A DNA stretch of 64,000 nt from Croceicoccus hydrothermalis. Its GTDB lineage: Bacteria; Pseudomonadota; Alphaproteobacteria; Sphingomonadales; Sphingomonadaceae. Location of the stretch: positions 62,001-126,000 of the forward strand of contig NZ_JAIQCI010000003.1 of NCBI RefSeq assembly GCF_022378335.1, read 5' to 3'. The position numbers were made by a program, and so were the translations under genes. Below, piece after piece: positions 39,356 to 47,296 of this stretch (the stretch's first letter is position 1; every line of letters starts with the position of its first letter). The notes below the pieces were generated by a model, which saw nothing but the letters and a program-made list of their open reading frames with translations, was not told where the DNA came from and searched no databases.

Positions 39356-40997
39356 CGGCGGCCTCCTCTGATGCGGCCGTGTCGGCGGCCTGTTCGGTGG
39401 AAGCGTCTTCCTCGTCGTCGAACCAGTGCGCGCGGGCGGCCATGATGATCTCGTTGCCCTGCTCTTCCGAAAGACCATAGGCGCCGAGCACGCCGCCCCT
39501 GTCCTCGCTGCGCTGCGAGGTGCGGCGTGGCGGGGGCGAGTTTTCGCGGCGGCGCGGTTCGGCACGCCGCTTCTGGATGAGTTCGTCCGTGGCGAGATCG
39601 GCCAGATCGTCCAGCGTCAGGATCCCGGCACGGCCGAGCACGACGAGCATTTCCTCGGTCAGATGCGGCAATTCGGCCAGATCGTCCTCGACGCCCAGCT
39701 CCCGGCGCTGCGTCCGGTAGACCTCTTCGCGCCGTTCGAGCGCCTCGACCGCGCGCGATTGCAATTCCTCGGCGAGTTCCTCGTCGAAACCCTCGATCGC
39801 GGCGATTTCGTCGCGCTCGACATAGGCGACTTCCTCAAGCTCGGTGAAGCCTTCGGCCACCAGAAGCTGCGAAAGCGTCTCATCGACGTCGAGCTCTTCC
39901 TCGAACACCTTGGAACGTTCGGCGAATTCCTTCTGCCGCTTCTCGCCCGATTCCTGTTCGGTCATGATGTCGATCTGGCTGTCGGTGAGCTGGCTGGCCA
40001 GCCGCACGTTCTGTCCGCGGCGACCGATGGCCAGCGAAAGCTGATCGTCGGGCACGACCACCTCGATGCGGCCCTCTTCCTCGTCGATGACGACGCGGCT
40101 CACGGTGGCGGGCTGCAACGCGTTGACGATGAAGGTCGCGGTGTCCTCGCTCCACGGGATGATGTCGATCTTTTCGCCTTGCAATTCCTGCACGACGGCC
40201 TGCACGCGGCTGCCCTTCATGCCGACGCAGGCGCCGACGGGGTCGATGCTGCTGTCGTGGCTGATCACGCCGATCTTGGCGCGGCTGCCGGGGTCGCGGG
40301 CGGCGGCCTTGATCTCGATGATGCCGTCGTAGATTTCGGGCACTTCCTGCGCGAACAGCTTGCGCATGAAATCGGGGTGTGCGCGCGACAGGAAGATCTG
40401 CGGCCCGCGATTGTTGCGCTCGACCTTGGAAATCAGCGCGCGGATACGCTCGCCGGTGCGGGCCATTTCGCGCGGGATCTGCTGATCGCGGCGGATGATG
40501 CCCTCGGCCCGGCCGAGGTTCACGATGACATGGCCGAACTCGACCGACTTGATGACGCCGGTGATGATCTCGCCGGCGCGGTCCTTGAACTCGTCATACT
40601 GGCGTTCGCGCTCGGCATCGCGGACCTTTTGAAAGATCACCTGCTTGGCCGATTGCGCGTCGATCCGGCCAAGGTCGACCGGCGGCAGCGGATCGACGAT
40701 GAAATCGCCGACCTTCGCGCCATCCTGAAGCTTCTGCGCCTGCTCGACATTCACCTGCTTGAAATAATCCTCAACCTCCTCGACGACCTCGACCACGCGC
40801 CACAGGCGCAGGTCGCCGGTCTGCGGGTCGAGCTTTGCGCGGATGTCGTTCTCGGCGCCGTAACGGTTGCGCGCGCTTTTCTGGATCGCCTCTTCCATCG
40901 CCTCGATCACGATGGACTTGTCGATCATCTTCTCGTTCGCGACCGAGGTGGCGATGGCGAGAAGCTCTGCGCGATTGGCGGAAATTGCACTGGCCAT
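39336..40997 (-). CDS. nusA: Transcription termination/antitermination factor NusA
   Basis: This 553-residue factor has an RNA-polymerase-binding N-terminal domain (AELLAIATSVANEKMIDKSI), S1 domain (AGEIITGVIKSVEFGHVIVNL), and two KH domains (DPVGACVGMKGSRVQAVVQEL, DDQLSLAIGRRGQNVRLA). Acidic helix-hairpin-helix repeats follow (LLVAEGFTELEEVAYV, LVVLGRAGILTLDDLADL). It modulates pausing and termination. Its start lies two bases after the rimP stop, the conserved rimP-nusA pair. Confidence 0.96.
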   Translation of the reverse strand: MASAISANRAELLAIATSVANEKMIDKSIVIEAMEEAIQKSARNRYGAENDIRAKLDPQTGDLRLWRVVEVVEEVEDYFKQVNVEQAQKLQDGAKVGDFIVDPLPPVDLGRIDAQSAKQVIFQKVRDAERERQYDEFKDRAGEIITGVIKSVEFGHVIVNLGRAEGIIRRDQQIPREMARTGERIRALISKVERNNRGPQIFLSRAHPDFMRKLFAQEVPEIYDGIIEIKAAARDPGSRAKIGVISHDSSIDPVGACVGMKGSRVQAVVQELQGEKIDIIPWSEDTATFIVNALQPATVSRVVIDEEEGRIEVVVPDDQLSLAIGRRGQNVRLASQLTDSQIDIMTEQESGEKRQKEFAERSKVFEEELDVDETLSQLLVAEGFTELEEVAYVERDEIAAIEGFDEELAEELQSRAVEALERREEVYRTQRRELGVEDDLAELPHLTEEMLVVLGRAGILTLDDLADLATDELIQKRRAEPRRRENSPPPRRTSQRSEDRGGVLGAYGLSEEQGNEIIMAARAHWFDDEEDASTEQAADTAASEEAADAESSQ

Positions 40998-40999
40998 GG

Positions 41000-41569
41000 T
41001 CAGTCTTCCTGTTCTTCGAATTCTTCGTCGTCGATTTCGTCGGCTCCGCTGGCGTCCAGCGGGCCGGTCGCGGCAATCAGCCGGTCGGTCAGGACCAGCT
41101 TCGCCGCGTGAATGTCCTTGAACGGCAGAACGGTCCGGCCGTTCTTGCGATCCTCGATCGTGACCATGCCGTCCTCGATCCCGGCGAGATCGCCGTGGAA
41201 CGTGCGGCGATTGCCGCCCGGCGCGTCGGCCTTCTTGTCCAGCGTGATGCGCGCCTCATGCCCGGCCCAGTCGGCATAATCCTTCTCGCGCGTCAATGGC
41301 CGGTCGATGCCGGGGCTGCTCACCTCGAGCCGGTAGGCACCGTCGATCAGATCGTCGCCTGCTTCCTCGCGCGCGTCGATGGCGTCGGAAATACGGCGGG
41401 ACAGCGCCATGCATTGTTCGATCACCAGCTGCCCGGTGGCGGGATCTTCGGCCATAACCTGCAAGGTGCGTTCATCGTCCGATCCGAACAGCTTCACGCG
41501 CACCAGTTCGAAGCCGCAGCCTTTCGCTTCGGCTTCGCATATTTCGGTCACGCGGGTCAGATCGGCCAA
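41000..41569 (-). CDS. rimP: Ribosome maturation factor RimP
   Basis: This 189-residue protein assists 30S assembly. CGFELVRVKLFGSDDERTLQ and SSPGIDRPLTREKDYADWAGHE are RimP hallmarks, and the C-terminal SH3-like domain ends in an acidic tail. The best start is TTG 41569: AAGGAG lies six bases upstream and it gives (M)ADLTRVTEICEAEAK, matching the family N-terminus. No ATG in frame fits the conserved length. Confidence 0.92.
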   Translation of the reverse strand: MADLTRVTEICEAEAKGCGFELVRVKLFGSDDERTLQVMAEDPATGQLVIEQCMALSRRISDAIDAREEAGDDLIDGAYRLEVSSPGIDRPLTREKDYADWAGHEARITLDKKADAPGGNRRTFHGDLAGIEDGMVTIEDRKNGRTVLPFKDIHAAKLVLTDRLIAATGPLDASGADEIDDEEFEEQED

Positions 41570-41739
41570 ATGTCGCTCCTTCTCGTCGGCCAGGGGGCCG
41601 GAAAATCGCCAGAACCCGAACGCATGCCACGTAGCGGCCATCGCGCCGGAGCCTTTCGGCTTCGGCCCGGACGTTGCCATGACAATGTCGGGATGAATCG
41701 CGTTTACGCCGCCTGCCGGTAAAAGGCAAGGGGCGCGCA

Positions 41740-42609
41740 TCATTCTTCGGCTGGGAGAAGATCGTCCATCATCGGCACCGGTGTCGTGACCTCTCCGCCG
41801 ATCACGGGCCAGATCACGTCGCCCGTGACCACCCCCATGCTGAACGGCAGGCGCCGGCTGAGCAGCATCAGCACCGCGTTGGGATGATCGTCGAGCGTGT
41901 GAGCGAGGACGAACACCTGCTTGTCCAGTTCGGGATCGTCCACGTCCCATCGCGCGTCCCGGCAGCCGCCGGCCATCACGCGCCATCGCGCAACCGCGCC
42001 CGCCCCGTCGATGTCGAAGCGGTAATGTCCGCCTGTCGGCAGCACGCCCGCGTCCCGGCGCGCACTCATGACGTAGACCGGGACGGTGCCATCCGCCCCG
42101 GTCGACAGGATGATGGTGCGGGGCGGCCGTTCGGAACACAGCGGCAGCCCCCTGATTTCCCGCTCTTCAAGCGCAGCGGCGCGTGCAGAGGCCAACCGGC
42201 GCTCCACCGGGGAAAGCGTACGTTCCGCCGGATCCTCGACCATGCCGCCCGACAGCGCCCGCCCCGCCCCGACCCGGTATCGTGCGACCGCCCGGGTAAC
42301 GACCGCCTGCGGAACCGGCGTGTCCGAAAGGACGACGGCGCGAAATGCATCCTCACCGTCCGGAACGACGATGACCGGGACATTTGCGTCAGGATCCGCG
42401 GACCGAAATGCATCCTCCGCCACCATTGCGGCCCGGTCGAAAGCATCCATCATCTCCGCACGCGATGCGGCGGACCGGGCATCGGCGACCCGCGCTTCCT
42501 CGCCGCGCGGGGCCATGGTGCGTTCCTGCGCCTTTGCCGGAGCGGCGTTTACGATATGCGGCAGCAACGCCGTTCCCATCGCGATCGCCATGAATGCCGA
42601 AATCTTCAT
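41740..42609 (-). CDS. Exported protein of unknown function
   Basis: I do not recognise this 289-residue protein. It begins with a Sec signal peptide (MKISAFMAIAMGTALLPHIVNAAPA). The mature part is rich in Ala, Arg and Asp: an Ala-rich helical segment (residues about 35-70) is followed by alternating beta-type segments with VPVIVVPDG, RTIILSTGADGTVPVYVMSARR and the C-terminal SMGVVTGDVIWPVIGGEV. Two cysteines (PLCSERP and GGCRDAR) could pair in the periplasm. It lies 36 bases downstream of pspF on the same strand, so it might be transcribed with the Psp regulator, which would fit an envelope role. Confidence 0.8.
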   Translation of the reverse strand: MKISAFMAIAMGTALLPHIVNAAPAKAQERTMAPRGEEARVADARSAASRAEMMDAFDRAAMVAEDAFRSADPDANVPVIVVPDGEDAFRAVVLSDTPVPQAVVTRAVARYRVGAGRALSGGMVEDPAERTLSPVERRLASARAAALEEREIRGLPLCSERPPRTIILSTGADGTVPVYVMSARRDAGVLPTGGHYRFDIDGAGAVARWRVMAGGCRDARWDVDDPELDKQVFVLAHTLDDHPNAVLMLLSRRLPFSMGVVTGDVIWPVIGGEVTTPVPMMDDLLPAEE

Positions 42610-42645
42610 CGTCCCCCTCCCGGTGCCGATCGTGCCGGGGCTGGT

Positions 42646-43689
42646 CTAGGACGCCTGCTGTGCCGGGGACAGCGAATGTTTCTTGAGACAATGGCGCAGC
42701 TGATCATAGGTCAGGCCGAGCGCGTCCGCCGCACGCCGCTGATTCCAGCGATTTCGCTCCAGCACCGCCTCCACGATGGCGCGTTCATGCGCATCGACCG
42801 CACCGCGCAAATCGTCCACCCCCGCAAAATCGAAGACCGGCGTTTCGGCCACCACCTTTGCCGGCACGGCGGCCTCTTTCGCATCATCACGCGCACCGCC
42901 CTCCCCCTTTGGCGCCCAGGGCGAATCGAAGGGGTCGAAGATCATCTCGCCCACCGCGTCGCGCCTGTCGTCCCAGTGATAGACCGCGCGTTCCACCACA
43001 TTGCGCAATTCGCGCACATTGCCGGGCCATTCATACGCTTCCAGCGCGTCGAGCACCTCCTCGCGAAACCCGGGCCATCCGTCCCAGTGCAATTCGGCCG
43101 CCATGCGCCGCCCGAAAAAATCGGCAAGCACGACGATATCGCCTTCCCGCGCGCGAAGGGGGGGAAGCGTGATGACCTCGAAACTCAACCGGTCGAGCAG
43201 ATCGGCACGAAACCGGTGCGCCTGTGCCATGGCGGGAAGGTTTTCGTTCGTGGCGGCGACGATGCGCACATCGACCCGGCGCGGGCGGGAGGACCCGATG
43301 CGCGTGACCTCGCCATATTCGACCGCGCGCAGCAAACGCTCCTGCGCCGCCATCGACAGCGTGCCCAGCTCGTCGAGGAACAGCGTGCCGCCGTGCGCTT
43401 CCTCGAACCGGCCCTCGCGCGCCTTGGTGGCGCCGGTGAACGCGCCCGCCTCGTGCCCGAACAATTCCGCCTCGATCAATGTTTCTGGCAACGCCGCGCA
43501 ATTCATCACCACCAGCGGTTCACCCCACCTGTCGGACAGGCGGTGCAGGCGTTCGGCAATCAGCTCCTTGCCCGTGCCGCGTTCGCCCACGACCAGCACG
43601 GGGCGCGACAATGCGGCGGCGCGGCTGGCGCGTTCGACCGCATCGAGAATGGCCGAGGACTGGCCGACGAACTGGCTTTCGCGCTCCAT
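42646..43689 (-). CDS. pspF: PspF, sigma-54-dependent activator of the phage-shock operon
   Basis: This 347-residue bacterial enhancer-binding protein has no receiver domain, as expected for PspF. The AAA+ domain starts near FVGQSSAILDAVERAS, with Walker A GERGTGKEL, the sigma-54-contacting GAFTGA loop (LFGHEAGAFTGATK), Walker B GGTLFLDELG and the GNVRELRNVVERA segment. A Fis-type HTH closes the protein (RRAADALGLTYDQLRHCLKK). PspA normally inhibits PspF by binding its AAA+ surface. It is divergent from the psp operon. ATG 43689 (MERESQFVGQS) is the conserved start. Confidence 0.95.
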   Translation of the reverse strand: MERESQFVGQSSAILDAVERASRAAALSRPVLVVGERGTGKELIAERLHRLSDRWGEPLVVMNCAALPETLIEAELFGHEAGAFTGATKAREGRFEEAHGGTLFLDELGTLSMAAQERLLRAVEYGEVTRIGSSRPRRVDVRIVAATNENLPAMAQAHRFRADLLDRLSFEVITLPPLRAREGDIVVLADFFGRRMAAELHWDGWPGFREEVLDALEAYEWPGNVRELRNVVERAVYHWDDRRDAVGEMIFDPFDSPWAPKGEGGARDDAKEAAVPAKVVAETPVFDFAGVDDLRGAVDAHERAIVEAVLERNRWNQRRAADALGLTYDQLRHCLKKHSLSPAQQAS

Positions 43690-43790
43690 TCCCAAACATT
43701 GGCATATTTCACCAAGTGTGGGCAATACGGACCATGGCGCCCGGCAGCGAAAAAATTGCAACCCCCTGTTTTATCGCCCGAAAATGAAAC

Positions 43791-43806
43791 TGGCACGCTG
43801 GTTGCA
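43791..43806 (+). promoter_or_regulatory. Sigma-54 (RpoN) promoter of the psp operon
   Basis: TGGCACG-CTGG-TTGCA matches the -24/-12 consensus (GG and GC separated by ten bases) exactly. It lies 41 bases before the first psp-operon start codon and 102 bases from the divergent pspF start, leaving room for PspF enhancer sites in 43690-43790. The adjacent PspF with a GAFTGA loop supports the assignment. Confidence 0.93.
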
Positions 43807-43846
43807 ATGATGGGGCCACACATCGAACACAGTGAGGAAATGAAAG

Positions 43847-44002
43847 ATGATTGAACGTTTTCGCAGCACGCCGGTAGGATGGTCCGCCGCCGCCAGCCTG
43901 GTCGCGATGCTGGCGCTCAACGTCTTTGCGCTGAGCCAGCAGATGCAGGCCAGTTCGCAGGGGCTTCATTTCGTCGCCGCCACCGCCGGATATCTTGCAT
44001 GA
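43847..44002 (+). CDS. 51-residue membrane peptide heading the psp operon
   Basis: This short gene encodes 51 residues beginning MIERFRSTPVGWSAAAS, then one hydrophobic segment (LVAMLALNVFAL), and ending FVAATAGYLA. It is the first gene downstream of the sigma-54 promoter, with GAGG nine bases or so before the ATG, and its stop overlaps the upstream pspA-frame ATG (ATGA), which argues for real translation. It is not a PspB, C, D, E or G homologue that I can recognise. A similar small peptide heads the second sigma-54/PspC unit at 58639. A role as a small membrane stress effector or as a translational-coupling leader are both possible. Confidence 0.75.
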   Translation: MIERFRSTPVGWSAAASLVAMLALNVFALSQQMQASSQGLHFVAATAGYLA

Positions 44003-44259
44003 CCGAACCTTTCGATCTCGAACCCGAAAAGGACGAGCGCCGCCGCGAGGCGGACAGGCTCCACGCCGAACGGGCACAGCAACGGCGCGCATCGCGCGAC
44101 AATGCGGCGGCCTCGCGCTTTGAAAACGAGGTCGCCCGGCTGCGCCGCCCCCAGGGCGAACGGTCCGGCGAACCGGCGAACGGCAATGACCGTCAGCCGC
44201 GCGGTGCCGAGGGCCCGCGCCGCTTCAACGACCAGATTTCGCAATATGGAGCACCTTTG
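43999..44259 (+). other. In-frame 87-residue extension upstream of pspA (alternative pspA start)
   Basis: An ATG at 43999, overlapping the stop of the 51-residue peptide, opens a frame that runs without stop into pspA. The 87 residues (MTEPFDLEPEKDERRREADR and on) are hydrophilic, with a charged helical stretch rich in Arg, Glu and Gln (residues 8-50) and a Pro/Gly/Arg-rich linker. None of it matches the canonical PspA N-terminus. Either PspA exists as a long 317-residue form, or this is a separate gene that lost its stop, or two isoforms are made. The last twelve codons before the canonical ATG use unusually AT-rich third positions, as in an untranslated initiation region. Confidence 0.6.
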
Positions 44260-44952
44260 ATGGGCATATTCAACCGGACCCGCGACATCATCGCCGCCAA
44301 TTTCAGCGATCTGCTCGACAAGGCCGACGATCCCAACAAGATGATCCGCATGATCATCATGGAAATGGAGGAAACGCTGGTCGAGGTGCGCGCCAGCGCC
44401 GCCCGCACCATCGCCGATCAGAAGGAAATGCAGCGCCATTGCGGCCGGCTCGAACGGCTTCAGGACGACTGGAGCGAGAAGGCACAGCTCGCGCTGTCGA
44501 AGGACCGCGAGGATCTCGCCCGCGCCGCACTGACCGAGAAGAAGAAGGCCACCGACCTTGCCGGAAAACTGCGCGAGGAGATCGCCGTGCTCGACGACAG
44601 CCTGCGCGCCTGCGAGGAGGACATCCTGAAACTACAGGGCCGCCTGCGCGAGGCACGCAGCCGCCAGACGCAGATCGCCGCCCGCCTGGAAAGCGCGGAA
44701 AACCGGGTGAAGCTGCGCACGCTGCTCTCGACCGAAAGGGTGGACGAGGCGATGGCCCGCTTCGATCAGCTGGAGCGCCGCGTCGATTATGCCGAAGGGC
44801 GCGCCGATGCGCTGAAATACGACCGGGGCGGCAATCGCGAAACCAGCCTCGCCGAACAGATCGAGGCTTTGGGCGGCGACGACAATGTCGATGCCGAACT
44901 CGAGGAACTGAAGCGCGCCATGAAGGGCGGCAACGACAACAAGGGGGATTGA
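44260..44952 (+). CDS. pspA: Phage shock protein A (PspA/IM30/ESCRT-III-like)
   Basis: From ATG 44260 the 230-residue protein MGIFNRTRDIIAANFSDLLD is canonical PspA. The N-terminal amphipathic helix that senses membrane stress is followed by long coiled coils (KMIRMIIMEMEETLVEVR, ARLESAENRVKLRTLLS) and a C-terminal ARFDQLERRVDYAEGRADAL segment. It binds stressed inner membrane and inhibits PspF. GGAG eight bases upstream supports this start, but an in-frame ATG at 43999 may give a longer form. pspB begins three bases after its stop. Confidence 0.93.
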   Translation: MGIFNRTRDIIAANFSDLLDKADDPNKMIRMIIMEMEETLVEVRASAARTIADQKEMQRHCGRLERLQDDWSEKAQLALSKDREDLARAALTEKKKATDLAGKLREEIAVLDDSLRACEEDILKLQGRLREARSRQTQIAARLESAENRVKLRTLLSTERVDEAMARFDQLERRVDYAEGRADALKYDRGGNRETSLAEQIEALGGDDNVDAELEELKRAMKGGNDNKGD

Positions 44953-44955
44953 TCC

Positions 44956-45261
44956 GTGGAAGACATGCTTGCCATATTGTTGATATTCCTCGGCCTGCCG
45001 TGGCTCCTGTTCCACTACATCACCAAGTGGAAGACCACGCCGAAACTGACCGACAATGACGAGGACATGCTGGAAGAACTGTATCAGCTTGCCCGCCGCC
45101 TGGATGATCGGATGGAGACGGTCGAACGGCTCGTCGCCAGCGAAAGCCCGGAATATCGCCGCGAACATTTCGATGCCCCGCGCCTCGATGCCGCGCGCAA
45201 TGCCGACAATGCAAAGCTCGACGAGCTGGACCGGCTGATCAAGGAAAGGAATGCACGATGA
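44956..45261 (+). CDS. pspB: Phage shock protein B
   Basis: This 101-residue protein starts with a GTG preceded by AAGGGGG. One N-terminal membrane helix (MLAILLIFLGLPWLLFHYIT) is followed by a cytoplasmic coiled coil with DMLEELYQLARRLDDRMETV and ERLVASE, the PspB pattern. It has about 25 more C-terminal residues than the enterobacterial form. With PspC it relays membrane stress and recruits PspA. Its stop overlaps pspC by four bases. Confidence 0.9.
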   Translation: MEDMLAILLIFLGLPWLLFHYITKWKTTPKLTDNDEDMLEELYQLARRLDDRMETVERLVASESPEYRREHFDAPRLDAARNADNAKLDELDRLIKERNAR

Positions 45262-45632
45262 ACACGCCCCGCACCCGATTCTATCGCGACAAGGCCAATG
45301 GCAAGTTGATGGGCGTGTGTTCCGGCATGGGCAATTACGCCGGGATCGACGCCTTCTGGATCCGCCTCGGTTTCATCATCTTCACGCTTACCATGGGCTG
45401 GCCGCTGCTGCTCTATTTTGCCGCCGGGTTCATCGCGCCGAAAAAACCGGAGCAGCTCTATCACGACCGGCAGGAGGAGAAATTCTGGCAGGACGTGCGC
45501 AAATCGCCGTCCGCATCGGCCCGCCAGGTCAAGGGCAAGTTCCGCGACATCGACCGCCGCCTCGCCCGCGTCGAGGAACATTACGTGAGCTCTAACCGCG
45601 CACTGTCCGCCGAAATCGAGCGGCTGCGGTAA
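45258..45632 (+). CDS. pspC: Phage shock protein C
   Basis: This 124-residue protein has the PspC domain in residues about 7-62 (RFYRDKANGKLMGVCSGMGN, then IDAFWIRLGFIIFTL and a second hydrophobic segment LLLYFAAGFIAP). A cytoplasmic tail contains a coiled coil (RDIDRRLARVEEHYVSSN) ending SAEIERLR. It is the stress-sensing partner of PspB. It overlaps pspB by four bases and is 29 bases from the next small gene. Confidence 0.92.
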   Translation: MNTPRTRFYRDKANGKLMGVCSGMGNYAGIDAFWIRLGFIIFTLTMGWPLLLYFAAGFIAPKKPEQLYHDRQEEKFWQDVRKSPSASARQVKGKFRDIDRRLARVEEHYVSSNRALSAEIERLR

Positions 45633-45661
45633 GGCACAGGGGGCAAGAAGGGGGAAACATC

Positions 45662-45958
45662 ATGGATATCGTTGCAATTCTGGGCATCATGATACCGCTG
45701 GCGCCGTTTCTGGTCGCCGCGCTCGTGATCTGGACCCGTCACCAGGCGAAGATGGCGGAGATGCAGGTGGGCGCCACCGCCGAGAAGGCCGCGCAATATG
45801 CGCAGCATACCCAGGCGCTGGAGGAGCGGATCCGCGTCCTCGAACGGATCGTCACCGACAGCGGCTATCGCCTCTCCGACCAGATCGAGGCGCTCCGTCA
45901 CGAGGACAGCGATGCGCGGCTCGATCCCAAGGTTACCAATCCCCGGCACGAGGTCTGA
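45662..45958 (+). CDS. Small membrane-anchored coiled-coil protein, PspB-like paralogue 1
   Basis: This 98-residue protein has one N-terminal helix (AILGIMIPLAPFLVAALVIW) and a cytoplasmic coiled coil. The coil ends EERIRVLERIVTDSGYRLSD then QIEALR, a motif shared with the next two genes and resembling the RMETVERLV segment of PspB. AAGGGGG precedes its ATG. It follows pspC in the same direction by 29 bases, so it belongs to the sigma-54 psp transcript unless a hidden promoter exists. I know no named family for it. Confidence 0.8.
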   Translation: MDIVAILGIMIPLAPFLVAALVIWTRHQAKMAEMQVGATAEKAAQYAQHTQALEERIRVLERIVTDSGYRLSDQIEALRHEDSDARLDPKVTNPRHEV

Positions 45959-45961
45959 ACG

Positions 45962-46300
45962 ATGGAGGACATCATCACACCCGCCGTCGCCGGAATCGCC
46001 GCGGTATCCTTTGCCGCCGCGTGGGTCGTCAACACCTTCATCCGCGTGCGGCACGGCTACCCGCTCGAAAACAGCTGGGGCAAGTCGGTTTACCCGAAGC
46101 ACGACGCGCAGGCGGAGGAACGGGTAAAGCTGGTGACGCAGGAAAACGCCGCCCTTCGCGCCGAGCTGGGTTCGGTGAAGGACCGGCTCGCCAATGTGGA
46201 ACGGATCGTGACCGACACGGGATACGGGCTCAGTCACGAGATCGACGCCCTACGCTCCGTCGACAACGGGCGCGCCCCTGAACAGGAGAAGATGCAATGA
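45962..46300 (+). CDS. Small membrane-anchored coiled-coil protein, PspB-like paralogue 2
   Basis: This 112-residue protein has an N-terminal hydrophobic segment (AVAGIAAVSFAAAWVVNTFI), a basic linker (RVRHGYPLENSWGKSVYPKH) and a coiled coil ending DRLANVERIVTDTGYGLSHE then IDALR. The ERIVTDxGYxLSxxIxALR tail is nearly the same as in paralogue 1. It starts three bases after the preceding stop and overlaps the following gene by four bases, so the set is translationally coupled. Confidence 0.8.
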   Translation: MEDIITPAVAGIAAVSFAAAWVVNTFIRVRHGYPLENSWGKSVYPKHDAQAEERVKLVTQENAALRAELGSVKDRLANVERIVTDTGYGLSHEIDALRSVDNGRAPEQEKMQ

Positions 46301-46566
46301 GCTTCTGGGCCGCCATCGTGCTGATCGTCGCGATCGTATCCATTGCGCAGGTCATGCGCGCGAAACACAATGCGAGCGCAGGCTATGCCACCGATGAGGA
46401 TGGCAATCCCGTCCGGCTGGATCGCGGGGACGAGGACCGGCTGCGTGCCGAGATCGCCGAGTTGAAGGAGCGCATCCACGTGCTCGAACGCATCGCCACC
46501 GACGATAGGCAGAGCGTCGGCCTTGCCGAAGAGATCGAGAAGCTGCGCGACCGGCTCGAGGTCTGA
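46297..46566 (+). CDS. Small membrane-anchored coiled-coil protein, PspB-like paralogue 3
   Basis: This 89-residue protein has an N-terminal helix (FWAAIVLIVAIVSIAQVM), a polar linker, and a coiled coil LRAEIAELKERIHVLERIAT followed by GLAEEIEKLRDRLEV. The RIHVLERIATD core and the I(E/D)xLR end match paralogues 1 and 2. It overlaps the preceding gene by four bases. No known family name is assigned; topology is that of PspB (one helix, cytoplasmic coil). Confidence 0.8.
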   Translation: MSFWAAIVLIVAIVSIAQVMRAKHNASAGYATDEDGNPVRLDRGDEDRLRAEIAELKERIHVLERIATDDRQSVGLAEEIEKLRDRLEV

Positions 46567-46595
46567 CCCCCGGTCCATCAGGAGGAGCGATAGAT

Positions 46596-46823
46596 ATGGC
46601 ATTCGAATATCTGCCAGTCGCCATTTGCGCGTTGATCGGGCTGTGCCTGACGCTTGGCGCACTTTTGAAAGGGTGGGAAGGCTGGCTCGACCTCAAGCGC
46701 CGGGAGATGGAGCGTGGCGAGACCGAACAGGACACCTCGCCCACCGGCGCGCGGATCGAACTTGCCGCGATGCGCGAACGCATTCGCCGGCTGGAGGCGA
46801 TCGCGGCGGGCGTCGACCTTTGA
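46596..46823 (+). CDS. Small membrane-anchored coiled-coil protein, PspB-like paralogue 4
   Basis: This 75-residue protein has an N-terminal helix (LPVAICALIGLCLTLGALL), a charged segment LDLKRREMERGETEQD and a short coil AMRERIRRLEAIAAG that corresponds to the RIxxLExI core of its upstream neighbours but lacks the IxALR tail. An AGGAGG Shine-Dalgarno precedes its ATG. It is the last gene of the array; sufE follows after 58 bases and may have its own promoter. Confidence 0.78.
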   Translation: MAFEYLPVAICALIGLCLTLGALLKGWEGWLDLKRREMERGETEQDTSPTGARIELAAMRERIRRLEAIAAGVDL

Positions 46824-46881
46824 CCATGCGCGGCGGCAGGGCGATTGTAATGGGCGCCGCATCGCGCTAGCAGCCGGTGCC

Positions 46882-47295
46882 ATGCGCACCATTGACGACA
46901 TTCGCGAGGAATATGAATTCCTCGAAGGGGACGAACGCTATCGCCTGCTCATCGAGCTGGGCCGGGAGCTGGACCCGATGCCGCCCGCGCTCAAGACCGA
47001 AAGCACGCAGGTCAAGGGATGCTCGGCCGCGGTATGGGTCTACCCCACGCAGAGGGACGACGGGCGGCTCCATTTCCTCGCCGATTCCAACGCGGCCATC
47101 ACCAAGGGTATCATCGCGCTGGTGCTCGCCGCGGTGCAGGACCGCCCGGCGGACGAGGTGCGCGATACCGATGTGGAAGGCGCGCTCGAACCCTTCGACC
47201 TTAAAAATCAGCTGTCGTCGAACCGGACGCAGGGCGTGCCGAACATGATCGCGCTCATCCGCGAAACCGCGACACGCATCGCGGCGCAGGATTGA
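46882..47295 (+). CDS. sufE: SufE-family cysteine desulfuration protein
   Basis: This 137-residue protein accepts sulfur from a cysteine desulfurase for Fe-S cluster assembly. TIDDIREEYEFLEGDERYRLL at the start, the acceptor cysteine in VKGCSAAVWV (about residue 50) and SSNRTQGVPNMIALIRE at the end are SufE features. ATG 46882 gives the family length. No other suf gene is nearby, though BolA and a CGFS glutaredoxin lie 4 kb downstream. Confidence 0.92.
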   Translation: MRTIDDIREEYEFLEGDERYRLLIELGRELDPMPPALKTESTQVKGCSAAVWVYPTQRDDGRLHFLADSNAAITKGIIALVLAAVQDRPADEVRDTDVEGALEPFDLKNQLSSNRTQGVPNMIALIRETATRIAAQD

Positions 47296-47296
47296 A

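Noticed and set aside
39426..41111. 561-codon plus-strand frame opposite nusA
   Set aside because: Antisense shadow of nusA; no start context or domain.
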